Shown: one piece after another, positions 52,906 through 64,000 of the stretch
Numbering within the stretch: the first letter of the stretch is position 1
How the letters are laid out: every line of letters starts with the position of its first letter
Origin: Rhodospirillaceae bacterium
GTDB taxonomy: Bacteria > Pseudomonadota > Alphaproteobacteria > Puniceispirillales > Puniceispirillaceae
Reading direction: 5' to 3'
DNA length: 64,000 bases
Assembly (NCBI GenBank): GCA_002731315.1
Contig: PCBG01000019.1
Span: 1-64,000, forward strand
Program-made: the position numbers and the translations under genes
Notes under the pieces: model-generated
The model's input: the letters and a program-made list of their open reading frames with translations, nothing else
What the model was told of the DNA's origin: nothing
Databases searched by the model: none

Positions 52906-54459
52906 TCACTCCCACTCAATGGTGCCAGGCGGCTTTGACGTAACGTCATAGACAACGCGATTAACGCCCTTTACTTCGTTCACGATGCGCGTTGCCGCGT
53001 GTGACAGGAATTCATGACTGAAAGGATAGCTGTCCGCCGTCATACCGTCGCTGGAGGTTACTGCCCGCAGCGCGCAGACATATTCATAGGATCGTGCATC
53101 CCCCATTACCCCAACAGAGCGCACCGGCAGCAGCACGGCAAAGGCCTGCCAGATCGCGTCATAGAGGCCGGCATTGCGAATGGCGTCAAGATAAACTGCA
53201 TCGGCGGCGCGCAGAATATCCAGCTTCTCCAACGTGATCTCGCCAGGCACGCGGATGGCAAGGCCCGGCCCGGGGAACGGATGGCGGCCGACTAGGCTCT
53301 CGGGAAGGCCAAGCTCACGCCCCAGATCGCGCACTTCGTCCTTGAACAGCTCACGCAGCGGTTCGACAAGCGTCAGCTTCATTTTTTCCGGCAAGCCGCC
53401 AACATTGTGGTGGGACTTGATGGTCACGGCGTTGCCGCCGGCGGCCGAGATGCTCTCGATCACATCGGGATAGAGGGTGCCCTGCGCTAGAAAATCTGCT
53501 CCCTCAATCGCCTGCGCCTCTTCCTCGAACACCTCAATAAAGCTGGACCCGATGATCTTGCGCTTTTCCTCGGGGTCGGACACACCATACAGCCGCCCGA
53601 GGAACAGGTCTGATGCATCCTTATGGACCAGCGGGATGTTGTAATGCCCGCCAAACAGCGCCACCACCTCTTCCGCCTCGCCGGCGCGCAGCAACCCGTG
53701 ATCGACAAAGACACAGGTCAGCTGATCACCAATAGCCTCATGGATCAGCACCGCGGCAACCGAACTGTCGACCCCGCCGGACAGGCCGCAAATGACCTTG
53801 CCATCACCAACTTGCGCACGGATCGCCTCCATGGCACGCGCGCGATAGGAGGTCATTGACCAGCTGCCGGAACAGCCGCAGACATCCAGCGCAAAGCGCG
53901 ACAGCAGCACCGCACCATCTTCGGTATGCACGACCTCGGGATGAAACTGCACCCCGTAATAGCGGCGGTCATCATCTGCGACCGCGGCAAAGGGCGCGCC
54001 GCCCGACGTGGCAACGACACGAAAGTCCGGCGGCAGCGCGACGACATGGTCACCATGGCTCATCCACACGGTACGGGTCGCGCCAACCGGCCACAGCCCA
54101 TCAAACAAGGCACAATCCTCAGTGATATCCAGCGCGGCGCGGCCAAATTCACGGCTTGTGCCGGGCTCAACACGCCCGCCCAGCTGCCGGCACATGGTCT
54201 GCTGGCCATAGCAGATGCCCAGCACCGGCACCGCCAGATCAAATACCGCCTGCGGAGCGCGCGGCGTATCCGCCATTGCCACCGAATTCGGCCCGCCTGA
54301 CAGGATGATGCCACGCGGCGCGGCAGCAGTGATTTTCTGCGGGTCGGTGGTGCAGGGCAGGATTTCAGTATAAACGCCGGCCTCGCGCAGACGGCGCGCA
54401 ATTAGCTGTGTCACCTGCGAGCCAAAATCAATGATCAGTACCGAATCCTTGCTGTTCAT
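52906..54459 (-). CDS. guaA: GMP synthase (glutamine-hydrolysing)
   Basis: A 517-residue protein. The N-terminal class I amidotransferase has its nucleophile in [10 protein letters not shown] and its His-Glu in QFHPEVVHT. The ATP pyrophosphatase P-loop is [10 protein letters not shown], and the C-terminal dimerisation domain ends in KPPGTIEWE. It converts XMP to GMP. It lies downstream of guaB with an RNA methyltransferase between. The ATG at 54459 ([15 protein letters not shown]) is preferred over 54486. Confidence 0.97.
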   Translation of the reverse strand: MNSKDSVLIIDFGSQVTQLIARRLREAGVYTEILPCTTDPQKITAAAPRGIILSGGPNSVAMADTPRAPQAVFDLAVPVLGICYGQQTMCRQLGGRVEPGTSREFGRAALDITEDCALFDGLWPVGATRTVWMSHGDHVVALPPDFRVVATSGGAPFAAVADDDRRYYGVQFHPEVVHTEDGAVLLSRFALDVCGCSGSWSMTSYRARAMEAIRAQVGDGKVICGLSGGVDSSVAAVLIHEAIGDQLTCVFVDHGLLRAGEAEEVVALFGGHYNIPLVHKDASDLFLGRLYGVSDPEEKRKIIGSSFIEVFEEEAQAIEGADFLAQGTLYPDVIESISAAGGNAVTIKSHHNVGGLPEKMKLTLVEPLRELFKDEVRDLGRELGLPESLVGRHPFPGPGLAIRVPGEITLEKLDILRAADAVYLDAIRNAGLYDAIWQAFAVLLPVRSVGVMGDARSYEYVCALRAVTSSDGMTADSYPFSHEFLSHAATRIVNEVKGVNRVVYDVTSKPPGTIEWE

Positions 54460-54492
54460 AGGCCTTCCCGTCTCTTTCCTCATCATGCTGCG

Positions 54493-55806
54493 CTAGCGCC
54501 GTCGTGATTGCAGCACTGCCATGAAAAACCCGTCCGTCCCATCGCGCCCCGGCAGCAGCCGCATCATACCGTCCCGCGTCGAAGGCGGCGGCACGTCACC
54601 TGCAATCACATCCGCCCAGATTTCGGCAATATTGGCGACTTCTAACTCGGGCGCATCTTCCATCAGCCGCGCGACCTGCGCCTCACCCTCGCTATGCAGC
54701 AGCGAGCATGTGATATAGACCAGCCGCCCGCCAGCGGCCAGCATAGCGCGGCCCTTATCCAGCAATATGGCCTGCTGCGCGAGCAGCCGCGCTAGCATCT
54801 CGTCATCAGTGCGCCAGCGCACATCTACCTGCCGCCGCCATGTACCCGACCCGCTGCAGGGCGCATCGATCACCACTCGGTCAAACTTGCCGCGATACCG
54901 TTTTATGCCCCAATCTCCCACAACCGCAGACCGTTCGATGTTATGAATGCCAGCCCGACGGATGCGTGCGGCGCCGCGCTCCAGCCGCTCCGCATCGGTA
55001 TCCAGCGCCAAAATGCGGCCGCGATTCTGCATCATCGCGGCCATCACCAGCGATTTGCCGGCCGCCCCGGCGCAGATATCGGCTACCTGCATGCCGGGCT
55101 TGGCATCGCACAGCATCGCGGCAAGCTGCGAGCCTTCGTCCTGAATATCAAAAAGACCGGAACGGAATTCAGCCAGATCCTCGGTCCGCGTGCGCCTGAC
55201 CAGACGGATTCCTAGCGGCGATAGCGGCGTCAGATGGCATTTTACTCCGCGGCCTGCCAGCTTGTCGCGCACCACGCGCCGGTCCTTAACCTTCAGCGGG
55301 TTGATGCGCAGATCTGTTGCCGCCTCGCGGCGCATGGCTGCCAGCTCGGCATCAGAATCATCGCCCAGCGCGGCATCCACATCCGCCAGCAAGCCGGCCG
55401 GCCATTCCAGCAGCACATCACGCGGCATCGCAGATACGTCCAGCATCTGGCCCTCGAAAGCGGCAACAAGCTCAATTTCCTCTTCATCCAGCGCTTCGGC
55501 CGCATGCTTGTTGTCTCCGCCAAACAGCTCGGCGATGTCACCGGCTGGCAGTTGGTCAAGCAGCGCCAGCGCAGCCAGCACCAGCGCACGCGGTGTCGGG
55601 GCATATCCATGTTGCTGCAAATGCCACCCAAGCCGCGCAAGGGTCCGGTGCACAGTCCAGAACAAAGTGCTGATTGCGGCGCGGTCCCTCGATCCGGCGT
55701 AGCGCCGTTTCTGCAGACCGCGACGCAGCACCTGACCTGCAGGCACGTTTTCCGGGCCGTCTGAGAGCAATTCGATAACAGCGGCGATACGGGCGGCTGG
55801 CGTCAT
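54493..55806 (-). CDS. RsmB/NOP-family RNA m5C methyltransferase
   Basis: A 437-residue protein with an N-terminal NusB-like helical region and a C-terminal methyltransferase domain. SAM-binding VADICAGAAGKSL, motif IV DAPCSGSGTWRR and the catalytic-cysteine motif YITCSLLHSEGE identify a cytosine-C5 RNA methyltransferase, probably acting on 16S rRNA. It sits between guaB and guaA, a common alphaproteobacterial order. Confidence 0.88.
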   Translation of the reverse strand: MTPAARIAAVIELLSDGPENVPAGQVLRRGLQKRRYAGSRDRAAISTLFWTVHRTLARLGWHLQQHGYAPTPRALVLAALALLDQLPAGDIAELFGGDNKHAAEALDEEEIELVAAFEGQMLDVSAMPRDVLLEWPAGLLADVDAALGDDSDAELAAMRREAATDLRINPLKVKDRRVVRDKLAGRGVKCHLTPLSPLGIRLVRRTRTEDLAEFRSGLFDIQDEGSQLAAMLCDAKPGMQVADICAGAAGKSLVMAAMMQNRGRILALDTDAERLERGAARIRRAGIHNIERSAVVGDWGIKRYRGKFDRVVIDAPCSGSGTWRRQVDVRWRTDDEMLARLLAQQAILLDKGRAMLAAGGRLVYITCSLLHSEGEAQVARLMEDAPELEVANIAEIWADVIAGDVPPPSTRDGMMRLLPGRDGTDGFFMAVLQSRRR

Positions 55807-55827
55807 GGCAAAATCCGCATAGTCAGA

Positions 55828-57336
<1,509 letters not shown>

Positions 57337-57361
57337 TTAGGGGTCTGGACTTTCCTAGCCC

Positions 57362-58171
57362 CTAAATAGGCGAATAGCCGCCCTTTTCAGCATCTGGCAG
57401 GGCACCCTCGTCATCGGCATCAGGATCATCGTGGGATCCCAATCTACCACGCCCGTGAAAGCCGGTTGCCAACACATAGCTTTCCACAGATTCCTGACGG
57501 CTGGCGGCGGGTTTCACATGCCGAACCGTGGTAAAATTCCGCTGCATAATGTTCATCACGCTTTGCTCTGCCCCGCCGCGAAAACATTTCGACAGGAAAA
57601 ATCCGTCTTCGACCAGCACTTCCATAGCGAAATCCAGTGCTGCCTCTAGCAGAGCTGTTGTCCGCAGATGGTCTGTTGGCCGGTGACCGGTTGTATTAGC
57701 TGCCATATCGCTCAGCACGCCATGCGCGCTGCCGCCAATGGCACCGCGTACCTTGTCCAGCATCACCGGGTCCGTCATGTCACCGACGAAAATCTCAGCC
57801 GCGGCCAGAACATCCATTTCCAGCAGATCGATCCCGACCAGCTTCCCGGTGCTGCCGCCAATCTGGCATCGGTCGGCCACAATCTGAAGCCATCCGCCAG
57901 GGGCGCATCCAAGATCAACAATGGCCATCCCCGGGCGCAGCAATTTAAAGCGGTTATCAATCTGTGCAAGCTTCAGAGCGGCACGGGACCGATAGCCCTT
58001 CAATTTTGCCTCGGCGACGAACGGGTCATTAAGCTGGCGTGTCAACCAGCGCTGCGAGGATGGTTTACGCCCCCGCATCTTTTTTGGCTGGCGCGTTAGT
58101 CCGGTATCGTTGCGATAGCTGCGTCCCGAGGATCCACGTGTAGGTGACCGGCCTTTCGGTTTCTTATTCAT
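57362..58171 (-). CDS. rlmE: 23S rRNA (uridine 2'-O) methyltransferase RlmE (FtsJ)
   Basis: A 269-residue protein with a basic N-terminal extension of about 50 residues and the FtsJ domain. The catalytic K-D-K-E tetrad is visible: Lys in RSRAALKLAQ, Asp in VLSDMAAN, Lys in FLSKCFRGG and Glu in SVESYVLA, with SAM motif VDLGCAPGGW. It methylates U2552 of 23S rRNA. The frame continues upstream to 58399 over the MATE promoter region; homology starts at 58171. Confidence 0.93.
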   Translation of the reverse strand: MNKKPKGRSPTRGSSGRSYRNDTGLTRQPKKMRGRKPSSQRWLTRQLNDPFVAEAKLKGYRSRAALKLAQIDNRFKLLRPGMAIVDLGCAPGGWLQIVADRCQIGGSTGKLVGIDLLEMDVLAAAEIFVGDMTDPVMLDKVRGAIGGSAHGVLSDMAANTTGHRPTDHLRTTALLEAALDFAMEVLVEDGFFLSKCFRGGAEQSVMNIMQRNFTTVRHVKPAASRQESVESYVLATGFHGRGRLGSHDDPDADDEGALPDAEKGGYSPI

Positions 58172-58386
58172 TCTGGCCGTTCCCTCTTGCCCGGTCATGT
58201 GGCATATGACGTCTGCGGCGCACGAAACTCGCAGCGATTGCCACTGCATGGTCGACCTTCCTTCTAGCCGTTTTGACGGAAAACGGCAAATATCTTGCCG
58301 CAACTGACATAGCACGATACCTATAAAGCCATGTTTTTTTGCCTGCCTGCATTTCTGGGCCGTTTTCATACCAAAGACCAGCTGAC

Positions 58387-59769
58387 ATGAACGCTGCACA
58401 CTTGGGATGGCGCACGCATATCCTTTTGAATCTGCGCCTTGCGGCTCCTTTGATCATTGGCCAACTGGCCACGATCGGCATCTGGACAAGCGATGTGGTG
58501 GCGATGGGCAACCTCGACACGACTAGCCTTGCCGCCGGATCGCTTGCGTCACGCTATTTTCAGCCGATGTTTTTTCTTGCACTCGGTATTTCACTTGCCG
58601 TTGGACCGCTGGTGGCACAGGGGCTTGGCGCCGGTGATCAACGACAGGTACGGCGCGCATTCCGGCAGGGGCTGGTCATCGCGGCCACGCTCGGCATGGC
58701 GACAATTCCACTCTTGTTCGTTGGTGAAGAGGTGCTGATCCTGATCGGACAGGACCCGGAACTTGCCCAACTCGCCAAACCCTTCCTGCTCTGGTCGGGC
58801 TTTGGCATGCCCTTCATGTTTATTGCCTTCGTTCTGCGGCAATTTCTGATTTCCTATGAGCGGCCCGTGCCACAGGTGATCGCTGTCATCATTACCCTGA
58901 TCATAAATATTGGGTTGAATGCGGTATTCGCTAATGGGTTGGGACCGGCCCCGGAAATGGGGCTTGCCGGGATCGCCCTGGCCACATCAATCAGCTATTT
59001 CCTGCTGGCGGCCGGGCTGGTGGTCTATATCGGGACAACTTCACCCTTTTCTGATGGTGAACCTTTCCGGCGGATATGGGTCATGGACTGGGCCATCACC
59101 CTGCGCCTTTTGCGCATCGGTGTGCCAATCGGCCTGACGATTGTCGGCGAGGCAGGCATGTTCATTGCCGCCACACTTATGATCGGACTTTTTGGCACTG
59201 CGTCCCTGTCTGCCGCCGCCATCGCCAACCAGATTTCAGCCATCGCCTTTATGATCCCGATTGCCATGGCCACCGCCAGCACCATTCGCATCGGCCATTA
59301 TGCTGGGGCAAAGGATCGCGGAAACCTGTTCCGTAGCGCCGGATCCACAATGCTGATTGCAATTTTGGCAACGTTGTTGACAACGGTCATTCTGCTGATC
59401 TGGCCGGAATTTCTCGTCGGACTGTTTCTGGATCACGATGACCCGCTATTTGCCGAGGTGATGCATGTTGCCATGCCACTTATGCTGCTGACTGCCCTCT
59501 ATCAGGTGCCGGATGGTGTGCAGGCGATTGCCATATCTGTCCTGCGCGGCGTGAATGACACAAAGCTGCCAGGGCTGATCGCGATTGTGAGTTTCTGGAT
59601 TCCGGGAATTGCACTTGGCGCATTGCTGGGCTTTACCCTTGGATGGGGCGCTGTCGGTGTCTGGTCGGGGCTTGCCATCGGGCTTAGCGTTGCCGCCATG
59701 CTTTTGACCTTGCGGATGGTGTTAGCATTGCATCGTATCCGTTCCGGCGGACATATTTTGTCTGCCTGA
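58387..59769 (+). CDS. MATE family efflux transporter
   Basis: A 460-residue, twelve-helix protein of the NorM type. Features are PLIIGQLATIGIWTSDVVAMGNLDTTSLAAGSLA in the first repeat and GEAGMFIAATLMIGLFGTASLSAAAIANQI in the second, with a polar turn HYAGAKDRGN. It exports cationic or drug-like compounds using Na+ or H+. It is divergent from rlmE and followed 23 bp later by glnE. Confidence 0.92.
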   Translation: MNAAHLGWRTHILLNLRLAAPLIIGQLATIGIWTSDVVAMGNLDTTSLAAGSLASRYFQPMFFLALGISLAVGPLVAQGLGAGDQRQVRRAFRQGLVIAATLGMATIPLLFVGEEVLILIGQDPELAQLAKPFLLWSGFGMPFMFIAFVLRQFLISYERPVPQVIAVIITLIINIGLNAVFANGLGPAPEMGLAGIALATSISYFLLAAGLVVYIGTTSPFSDGEPFRRIWVMDWAITLRLLRIGVPIGLTIVGEAGMFIAATLMIGLFGTASLSAAAIANQISAIAFMIPIAMATASTIRIGHYAGAKDRGNLFRSAGSTMLIAILATLLTTVILLIWPEFLVGLFLDHDDPLFAEVMHVAMPLMLLTALYQVPDGVQAIAISVLRGVNDTKLPGLIAIVSFWIPGIALGALLGFTLGWGAVGVWSGLAIGLSVAAMLLTLRMVLALHRIRSGGHILSA

Positions 59770-59792
59770 CCCCGGCAGGTTATATTGACACG

Positions 59793-62726
59793 ATGAACAG
59801 CGACCGAACCCCACGTTCCGACCCATCAGGCGGTCCCCCTTTGACAGCGGAAACCAGCGTCGGCCAATCACTGGTTGCCGGCCCGCCGCGCCCACTGCCC
59901 GCGCATGCGGCCATTCTGCCCGACCTTGTCGCATGGGCCGGACAGATTGCGGGGCTGACACAGAGTGGCCATACCGGCGATACGCTGGCTGCCATATTGA
60001 TCCATTCGCGTCATTTGCAGACCATTGCACGCGCGCAGCACGATGCCATTGCACCGATTCTTTCCGGACAGGGCGATGATATTGTTGCTGACGCCATTAC
60101 TGCGCTGCAAGTAGCCGCTGAGAAGGTGGATGATGATGACAGCATGATGGCTGCTATCCGTCGCCTGCGGCAGCGCAGCGCGCTGGCGGTGGCGCTGGCC
60201 GATCTGGCGGATACGCATCCCGTCACCATCCAAATGCGCTGGCTGAGTGACGCAGCTGATGCCGCCATTGCATGTACGGTGTGCTATCTGCTTCGTCAGG
60301 CAACAATACGCGGCCAGATAAATAAAACAGAAGGGTCTGCCAACAGGGCATGTGGCTGGACCATTCTTGCTCTTGGCAAGCTTGGCGCGCGTGAGCTGAA
60401 TTATTCATCCGATGTCGATCTGATCATATTGCATGATCCCGACAGCAGAATTCTCACCCGGCCCGAGACAAGTCAGGCCTTTTTCGTCGACATGACGCGC
60501 AGTCTGGTAAGGTTGCTGTCAACCGCAACGCGTGACGGAATTGGCTGGCGCGTTGACCTGCGGCTTCGTCCCGATCCGGGCGCTACCGCCGTCAGTATCC
60601 AGCGCGAAGCGGCCATCGGCTATTATGAGTCTATCGCCCGCACATGGGAACGCGCCGCTTTTATTCGTGCGCGGCCGGTGGCAGGTGATCTCGAGATGGG
60701 CACAGCCTTTCTCAACGACCTACAGCCATTCATCTGGCGCAAGACACTAGATTATACGGTGATCGATGACATGGCGACGATGTTGAGCCGTCCGCCATCG
60801 ACACGCGGCTGGCCCGGCTTCAATCTGAAGACCGGGCGGGGCGGGATTCGCAACATCGAATTTTTTACCCATGTATTGCAGCTGGTCGGTGGTGGCCGGT
60901 TACCGGCCTTGCGCCAGCAATCAACGCCAAACGCTCTTGCCAGCCTTGCCGCCGGCGACTGGATCAGCATCGAACAGCAAACCGTCCTTGCCGCACATTA
61001 TAACGATTTGCGCCGTGTCGAACACCGGCTCCAGATGCTATCTGATGCACAGACCCACGCATTGCCGCGCAATCTTGATGACATTGCCGATTTTGCCGCC
61101 TTTCTGGGTCATGACAGCACTGCCGTCTTCCTGCAGCAGCTCGAAACAATACTTGATGCGGTTGTGGCCTATAGCGCGCACCCTCTATTTACTGACGGCG
61201 ATACAGGCGATGCAGCGCCGCCGCTGGAGGACGAAGATCGCATGCAAGAATGGCTGACCGGCAAGGGTTTTTCTCGCCCGGAAGGTATCAGCCATACTCT
61301 GTCCGGCTGGATGGCCGGCCGTATCGCCACGACACGCAGCGAACGTGCACGCACCCTTCTCAGCCGGATGATGCCCGATATTCTGGACCAGCTGGCACAA
61401 GCCAAAGATCCTGATGACTGTTTTGCCGCTTTCGCCGGCTTTGTTGAAGGTCTACCGGCAAGTGTGCAGATTTTCTCGCTGCTCGATCACAATCGCCAGC
61501 TGGGGCGGTTGCTGGGCGATATTCTGATATTATCGCCGCGTCTGGCGGGTCAGCTGCGCCGCTTTCCGATGATGTTTGACCTGGTGATCGCAAATGATTT
61601 TTTCAATCCGCTGGATAATGCGGATGGATTTGAAAAATATGTGCTTACCGCCATTACCAAAGCCCCAGTGGAGCAGGCGCTGGAAATTGTCACCCGCCTG
61701 ACCCGCGAACGCCGCTTTCAGGCTGAAGTTCAGGCGTTGAGCGGGATTTCGGACCTCCGTGCAATGGGGCAGGCCCTCGCTAATACCGCCGCGGCCGCCA
61801 TTCGTGTCGTCACCAAGCTGGCGACAGCCGATATGGAACGGCGCCACGGGAAAATCGAAGGTGGGTTTGCGGTACTGGGCCTTGGCCGCATCGGAACAGG
61901 CAATATGACCGCCGCATCGGATATCGATCTGGTATTTGTCTGGGACGGTCCGGATAATGCGGTGTCTGACGGCGCGCGCAAGCTGGCGGCGCGACCCTAT
62001 TTCACGCGCCTGGCCCAAACACTTGTCAGCTGGCTTGGCGGCGCGACCGCGGAAGGCAGCCTCTACAGCGTTGATGTAAGGCTCCGGCCGGATGGTGAAA
62101 AGGGCGCGCTCGTCCAATCCTGCCAGCGACTAAGCACCTATTACGGCGAGGAAGCCTGGACATGGGAGTGGATGGCACTGGCAAAGGCAAGCTGTCTGTT
62201 GCCGGGGCCCACAGGCAAAATCGTCATGCGAATGATTGACGGATTGCTGACCACACCGCCTAATCCTCCGACAATCGCCAGCGCAGCCCGACAGATGGTG
62301 GCACGCTTTCGCGACAGCTACGGCAGCGCGCCCACCTGGCAACTGCGCCGTCAGCCGGGCGGCATTCGTGAGATGGATCTACTGCTGCAAGGCCTGCGCC
62401 TGCAGCATGCCAGCCTGTTTGACGGTGCCGGCACCGCGCCGGAACACATCCTGACGACGCTTGAAAAAGCCGGCCAGATGTCCGCAGACAGGGCCGCTGG
62501 CCTTCGTGAGGCGCAGCAGCTTTTTGAATTGCTGCATCAGGCGTTGCGGCTTGTACGCGGTAACGGCGATGACGATGGCACGGCGCTACCAGATGCTGCG
62601 ATGCGATTCATCCTCACCACTTGCGATTGCCCAGATACGGCGACGCTGGATGCGCGTCTGGAAGGCTATCGCGGCCACGTGATGTCGGCGTTGGAAAGTC
62701 TGTTCCTGTCGTCACAGGACAACTGA
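59793..62726 (+). CDS. glnE: Bifunctional glutamine synthetase adenylyltransferase/deadenylase
   Basis: A 977-residue protein with two nucleotidyltransferase domains: ELNYSSDVDLIILHD (deadenylating half) and MTAASDIDLVFVWD (adenylating half). A central linker and the RLRPDG segments follow each. It tunes glutamine synthetase activity to nitrogen status, acting with PII. The length is normal for the family. The ATG at 59793 follows the MATE gene closely. Confidence 0.96.
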   Translation: MNSDRTPRSDPSGGPPLTAETSVGQSLVAGPPRPLPAHAAILPDLVAWAGQIAGLTQSGHTGDTLAAILIHSRHLQTIARAQHDAIAPILSGQGDDIVADAITALQVAAEKVDDDDSMMAAIRRLRQRSALAVALADLADTHPVTIQMRWLSDAADAAIACTVCYLLRQATIRGQINKTEGSANRACGWTILALGKLGARELNYSSDVDLIILHDPDSRILTRPETSQAFFVDMTRSLVRLLSTATRDGIGWRVDLRLRPDPGATAVSIQREAAIGYYESIARTWERAAFIRARPVAGDLEMGTAFLNDLQPFIWRKTLDYTVIDDMATMLSRPPSTRGWPGFNLKTGRGGIRNIEFFTHVLQLVGGGRLPALRQQSTPNALASLAAGDWISIEQQTVLAAHYNDLRRVEHRLQMLSDAQTHALPRNLDDIADFAAFLGHDSTAVFLQQLETILDAVVAYSAHPLFTDGDTGDAAPPLEDEDRMQEWLTGKGFSRPEGISHTLSGWMAGRIATTRSERARTLLSRMMPDILDQLAQAKDPDDCFAAFAGFVEGLPASVQIFSLLDHNRQLGRLLGDILILSPRLAGQLRRFPMMFDLVIANDFFNPLDNADGFEKYVLTAITKAPVEQALEIVTRLTRERRFQAEVQALSGISDLRAMGQALANTAAAAIRVVTKLATADMERRHGKIEGGFAVLGLGRIGTGNMTAASDIDLVFVWDGPDNAVSDGARKLAARPYFTRLAQTLVSWLGGATAEGSLYSVDVRLRPDGEKGALVQSCQRLSTYYGEEAWTWEWMALAKASCLLPGPTGKIVMRMIDGLLTTPPNPPTIASAARQMVARFRDSYGSAPTWQLRRQPGGIREMDLLLQGLRLQHASLFDGAGTAPEHILTTLEKAGQMSADRAAGLREAQQLFELLHQALRLVRGNGDDDGTALPDAAMRFILTTCDCPDTATLDARLEGYRGHVMSALESLFLSSQDN

Positions 62727-62918
62727 TCAGCAAAAAGATATCTTTGTCGCCAAAACGACTCGTTTACGGAATTTTCTGGACAGACTTTCGGTTTATTTGG
62801 GCTCAATGAAACCAAATACAGCGCAAGCTGAGGTTTATTCCTTAACATTTGAAATCCGGGCGAACGGTCCGCCGGTACATAACCGGCACCCGCCACCTTT
62901 TGGACCTGTAGATCTGAT

Positions 62919-64000
62919 ATGCTTAGATCCGCTGCTGCTTCATGGACTCTGTTTTTTGGCCTGTTGCTAATCATGGCCGGCAACGGGCTGCAGGTGGTAT
63001 TGCTCGGTGTCGAAGCCAAGGATTCAGGCTTTTCGAACGTTGTTACAGGTTTTGTGATGGCCGGCTATTTTCTTGGCATGTTCTTTGGTTCAATCCTAGT
63101 GCCAAAGCTGTTGAACAATGTCGGGCATGTTCGCGTTTTCGGCGCCATGTCAGCGCTGGCATCGGCGGCAGTGCTGGTGATCGCACTTTTCTTCAATCCG
63201 ATTGTATGGGCGATGATGCGCATCCTCACAGGATTCAGCTTTGCCGGCATGTATATCGTCTGTGAGAGCTGGCTGAACAACAAATCCACCAATGAAACAC
63301 GTGGCCAGATGCTATCACTTTACATGATCGTCTCGATGGGCGGCATGGGTATCGGGCAGATGCTTGTTGGCTTTGGCGGCGAGCAGAGTGTCACCCTTTT
63401 TCTGCTTGCGTCTGTTATGGTGTCAATTGCCGTCGTGCCTATACTGCTGACCGCGGGCAGCGCCCCTGAATTTGAGGCCCTTGAACGGATGAGCATGCGC
63501 CGCCTCTTGCAGGTCTCGCCACTGGCGGTGATCGGGTTGGGAATCAATGGCGTTGCTGTTTCAATGATGTTCGGCATGGGCGCAGTCTATGGCCGATCAA
63601 TCGGTATGGACAATACCGAGGTCGGCTATTTCATGACAGCACCGATGCTGGGGGCGCTGCTTCTACAATATCCGGTCGGCCGGTTATCGGACCGGTTCGA
63701 CCGTCGCCTCGTTATCCTGTCAGTAACGATCATGGGCGGTATCGCAGCCGGGCTTGCGACTCTGTTCGGACAGCAGCAATTCGGGCTACTGATCCTTTGC
63801 ACGTTGATTTATGGTGGCGCGCTGTTTCCCAGCTATTCGCTATGTATTGCCCATGCAAATGACTTTCTGACGCCCAGCCAGATGGTAGCTGCCGCATCCG
63901 GACTGGTGATGGTCAACGGAATCGGCGCTGTTATCGGATCGCCGATGGCCGCCATGGCAATCGAATATCTTGGAGTTGGCAGCTTTTTCATTATGATTGC
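62919..64000 (+). CDS. MFS transporter (C-terminus outside window)
   Basis: The first 360 codons of a major facilitator protein, cut by the window edge. The start MLRSAAASWTLFFGLLLIMAGNGLQVVLLG gives helix 1. The loop 2-3 motif is reduced, the segment GRLSDRFDRRLVIL between helices 8 and 9 is a clear MFS motif A, and MRILTGFSFAGMYIVCESWLNN resembles YcaD-type proteins. Substrate unknown. The 192 bases between glnE and this gene carry no other gene. Confidence 0.88.
   Translation, partial: MLRSAAASWTLFFGLLLIMAGNGLQVVLLGVEAKDSGFSNVVTGFVMAGYFLGMFFGSILVPKLLNNVGHVRVFGAMSALASAAVLVIALFFNPIVWAMMRILTGFSFAGMYIVCESWLNNKSTNETRGQMLSLYMIVSMGGMGIGQMLVGFGGEQSVTLFLLASVMVSIAVVPILLTAGSAPEFEALERMSMRRLLQVSPLAVIGLGINGVAVSMMFGMGAVYGRSIGMDNTEVGYFMTAPMLGALLLQYPVGRLSDRFDRRLVILSVTIMGGIAAGLATLFGQQQFGLLILCTLIYGGALFPSYSLCIAHANDFLTPSQMVAAASGLVMVNGIGAVIGSPMAAMAIEYLGVGSFFIMI

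Overview
The window reads as a gene-dense alphaproteobacterial chromosome segment of moderate GC. Markers supporting this are the small alphaproteobacterial families DUF2794, DUF3126 and TIGR03643, the der-bamB-YfgM-like and guaB/RNA methyltransferase/guaA gene orders, a complete ligase-associated DNA repair cassette, and a two-domain GlnE. The catabolic content (hydantoinase, Mo-hydroxylase, branched-chain-type ABC importer, BKACE, DUF1800/DUF1501) suggests a marine heterotroph, possibly SAR116-like. That last step is inference from gene content and no marker gene was compared.

Layout. 1-5.1 kb: the four-gene ligase-associated DNA damage cassette (PdeM-like nuclease, Lhr-like helicase, MBL exonuclease, ATP ligase), arranged divergently. 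5.4-9 kb: Lrp-type regulator, TauE/SafE permease, small membrane protein, pirin, and an exported FKBP-rhodanese fusion. 9.1-14 kb: exported DUF1501/DUF1800 pair, a BKACE (DUF849) enzyme and an M20 dipeptidase. 14.3-32.4 kb: the most interesting metabolic block. It holds hyuA/hyuB, a 'fenitrothion hydrolase'-like membrane protein, a complete branched-chain-type ABC importer (SBP, two permeases, two ATPases), a MarR regulator, and a tightly overlapping operon. That operon encodes a FAD subunit, a fused [2Fe-2S]/molybdopterin hydroxylase, a 6-hydroxynicotinate-reductase-like Fe-S protein, UPF0280, DUF1185 and, after a short gap, a nicotinamidase-like hydrolase. Together they look like import, hydroxylation, ring reduction and amide-bond opening of an unidentified N-heterocycle.

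32.4-36.5 kb: small poorly characterised genes, including a CbbY-like HAD protein lacking both motif I aspartates. 36.5-42.7 kb: an AT-rich accessory segment bounded by an intact tRNA-Val(GAC) and two degenerate copies of it. It carries a small membrane protein, DoxX, a cytoplasmic BisC-like molybdoenzyme, two related ~105-residue proteins, two tiny hydrophobic ORFs encoded in a repeat, and a TTG-start NTF2-like gene whose ribosome binding site lies in a switchable hairpin. No integrase was found.

42.8-64 kb: mainly core genes. These are an N-formylglutamate amidohydrolase family protein, der, bamB, a YfgM-like protein, DUF2794, a zinc-ribbon-like protein, DUF3126, a LysE exporter, a VOC protein, an AT-rich TPR-methyltransferase fusion, guaA, an RsmB-like methyltransferase, guaB, rlmE, a MATE exporter, glnE and the start of an MFS transporter. 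No CRISPR array, rRNA or transposase was seen.
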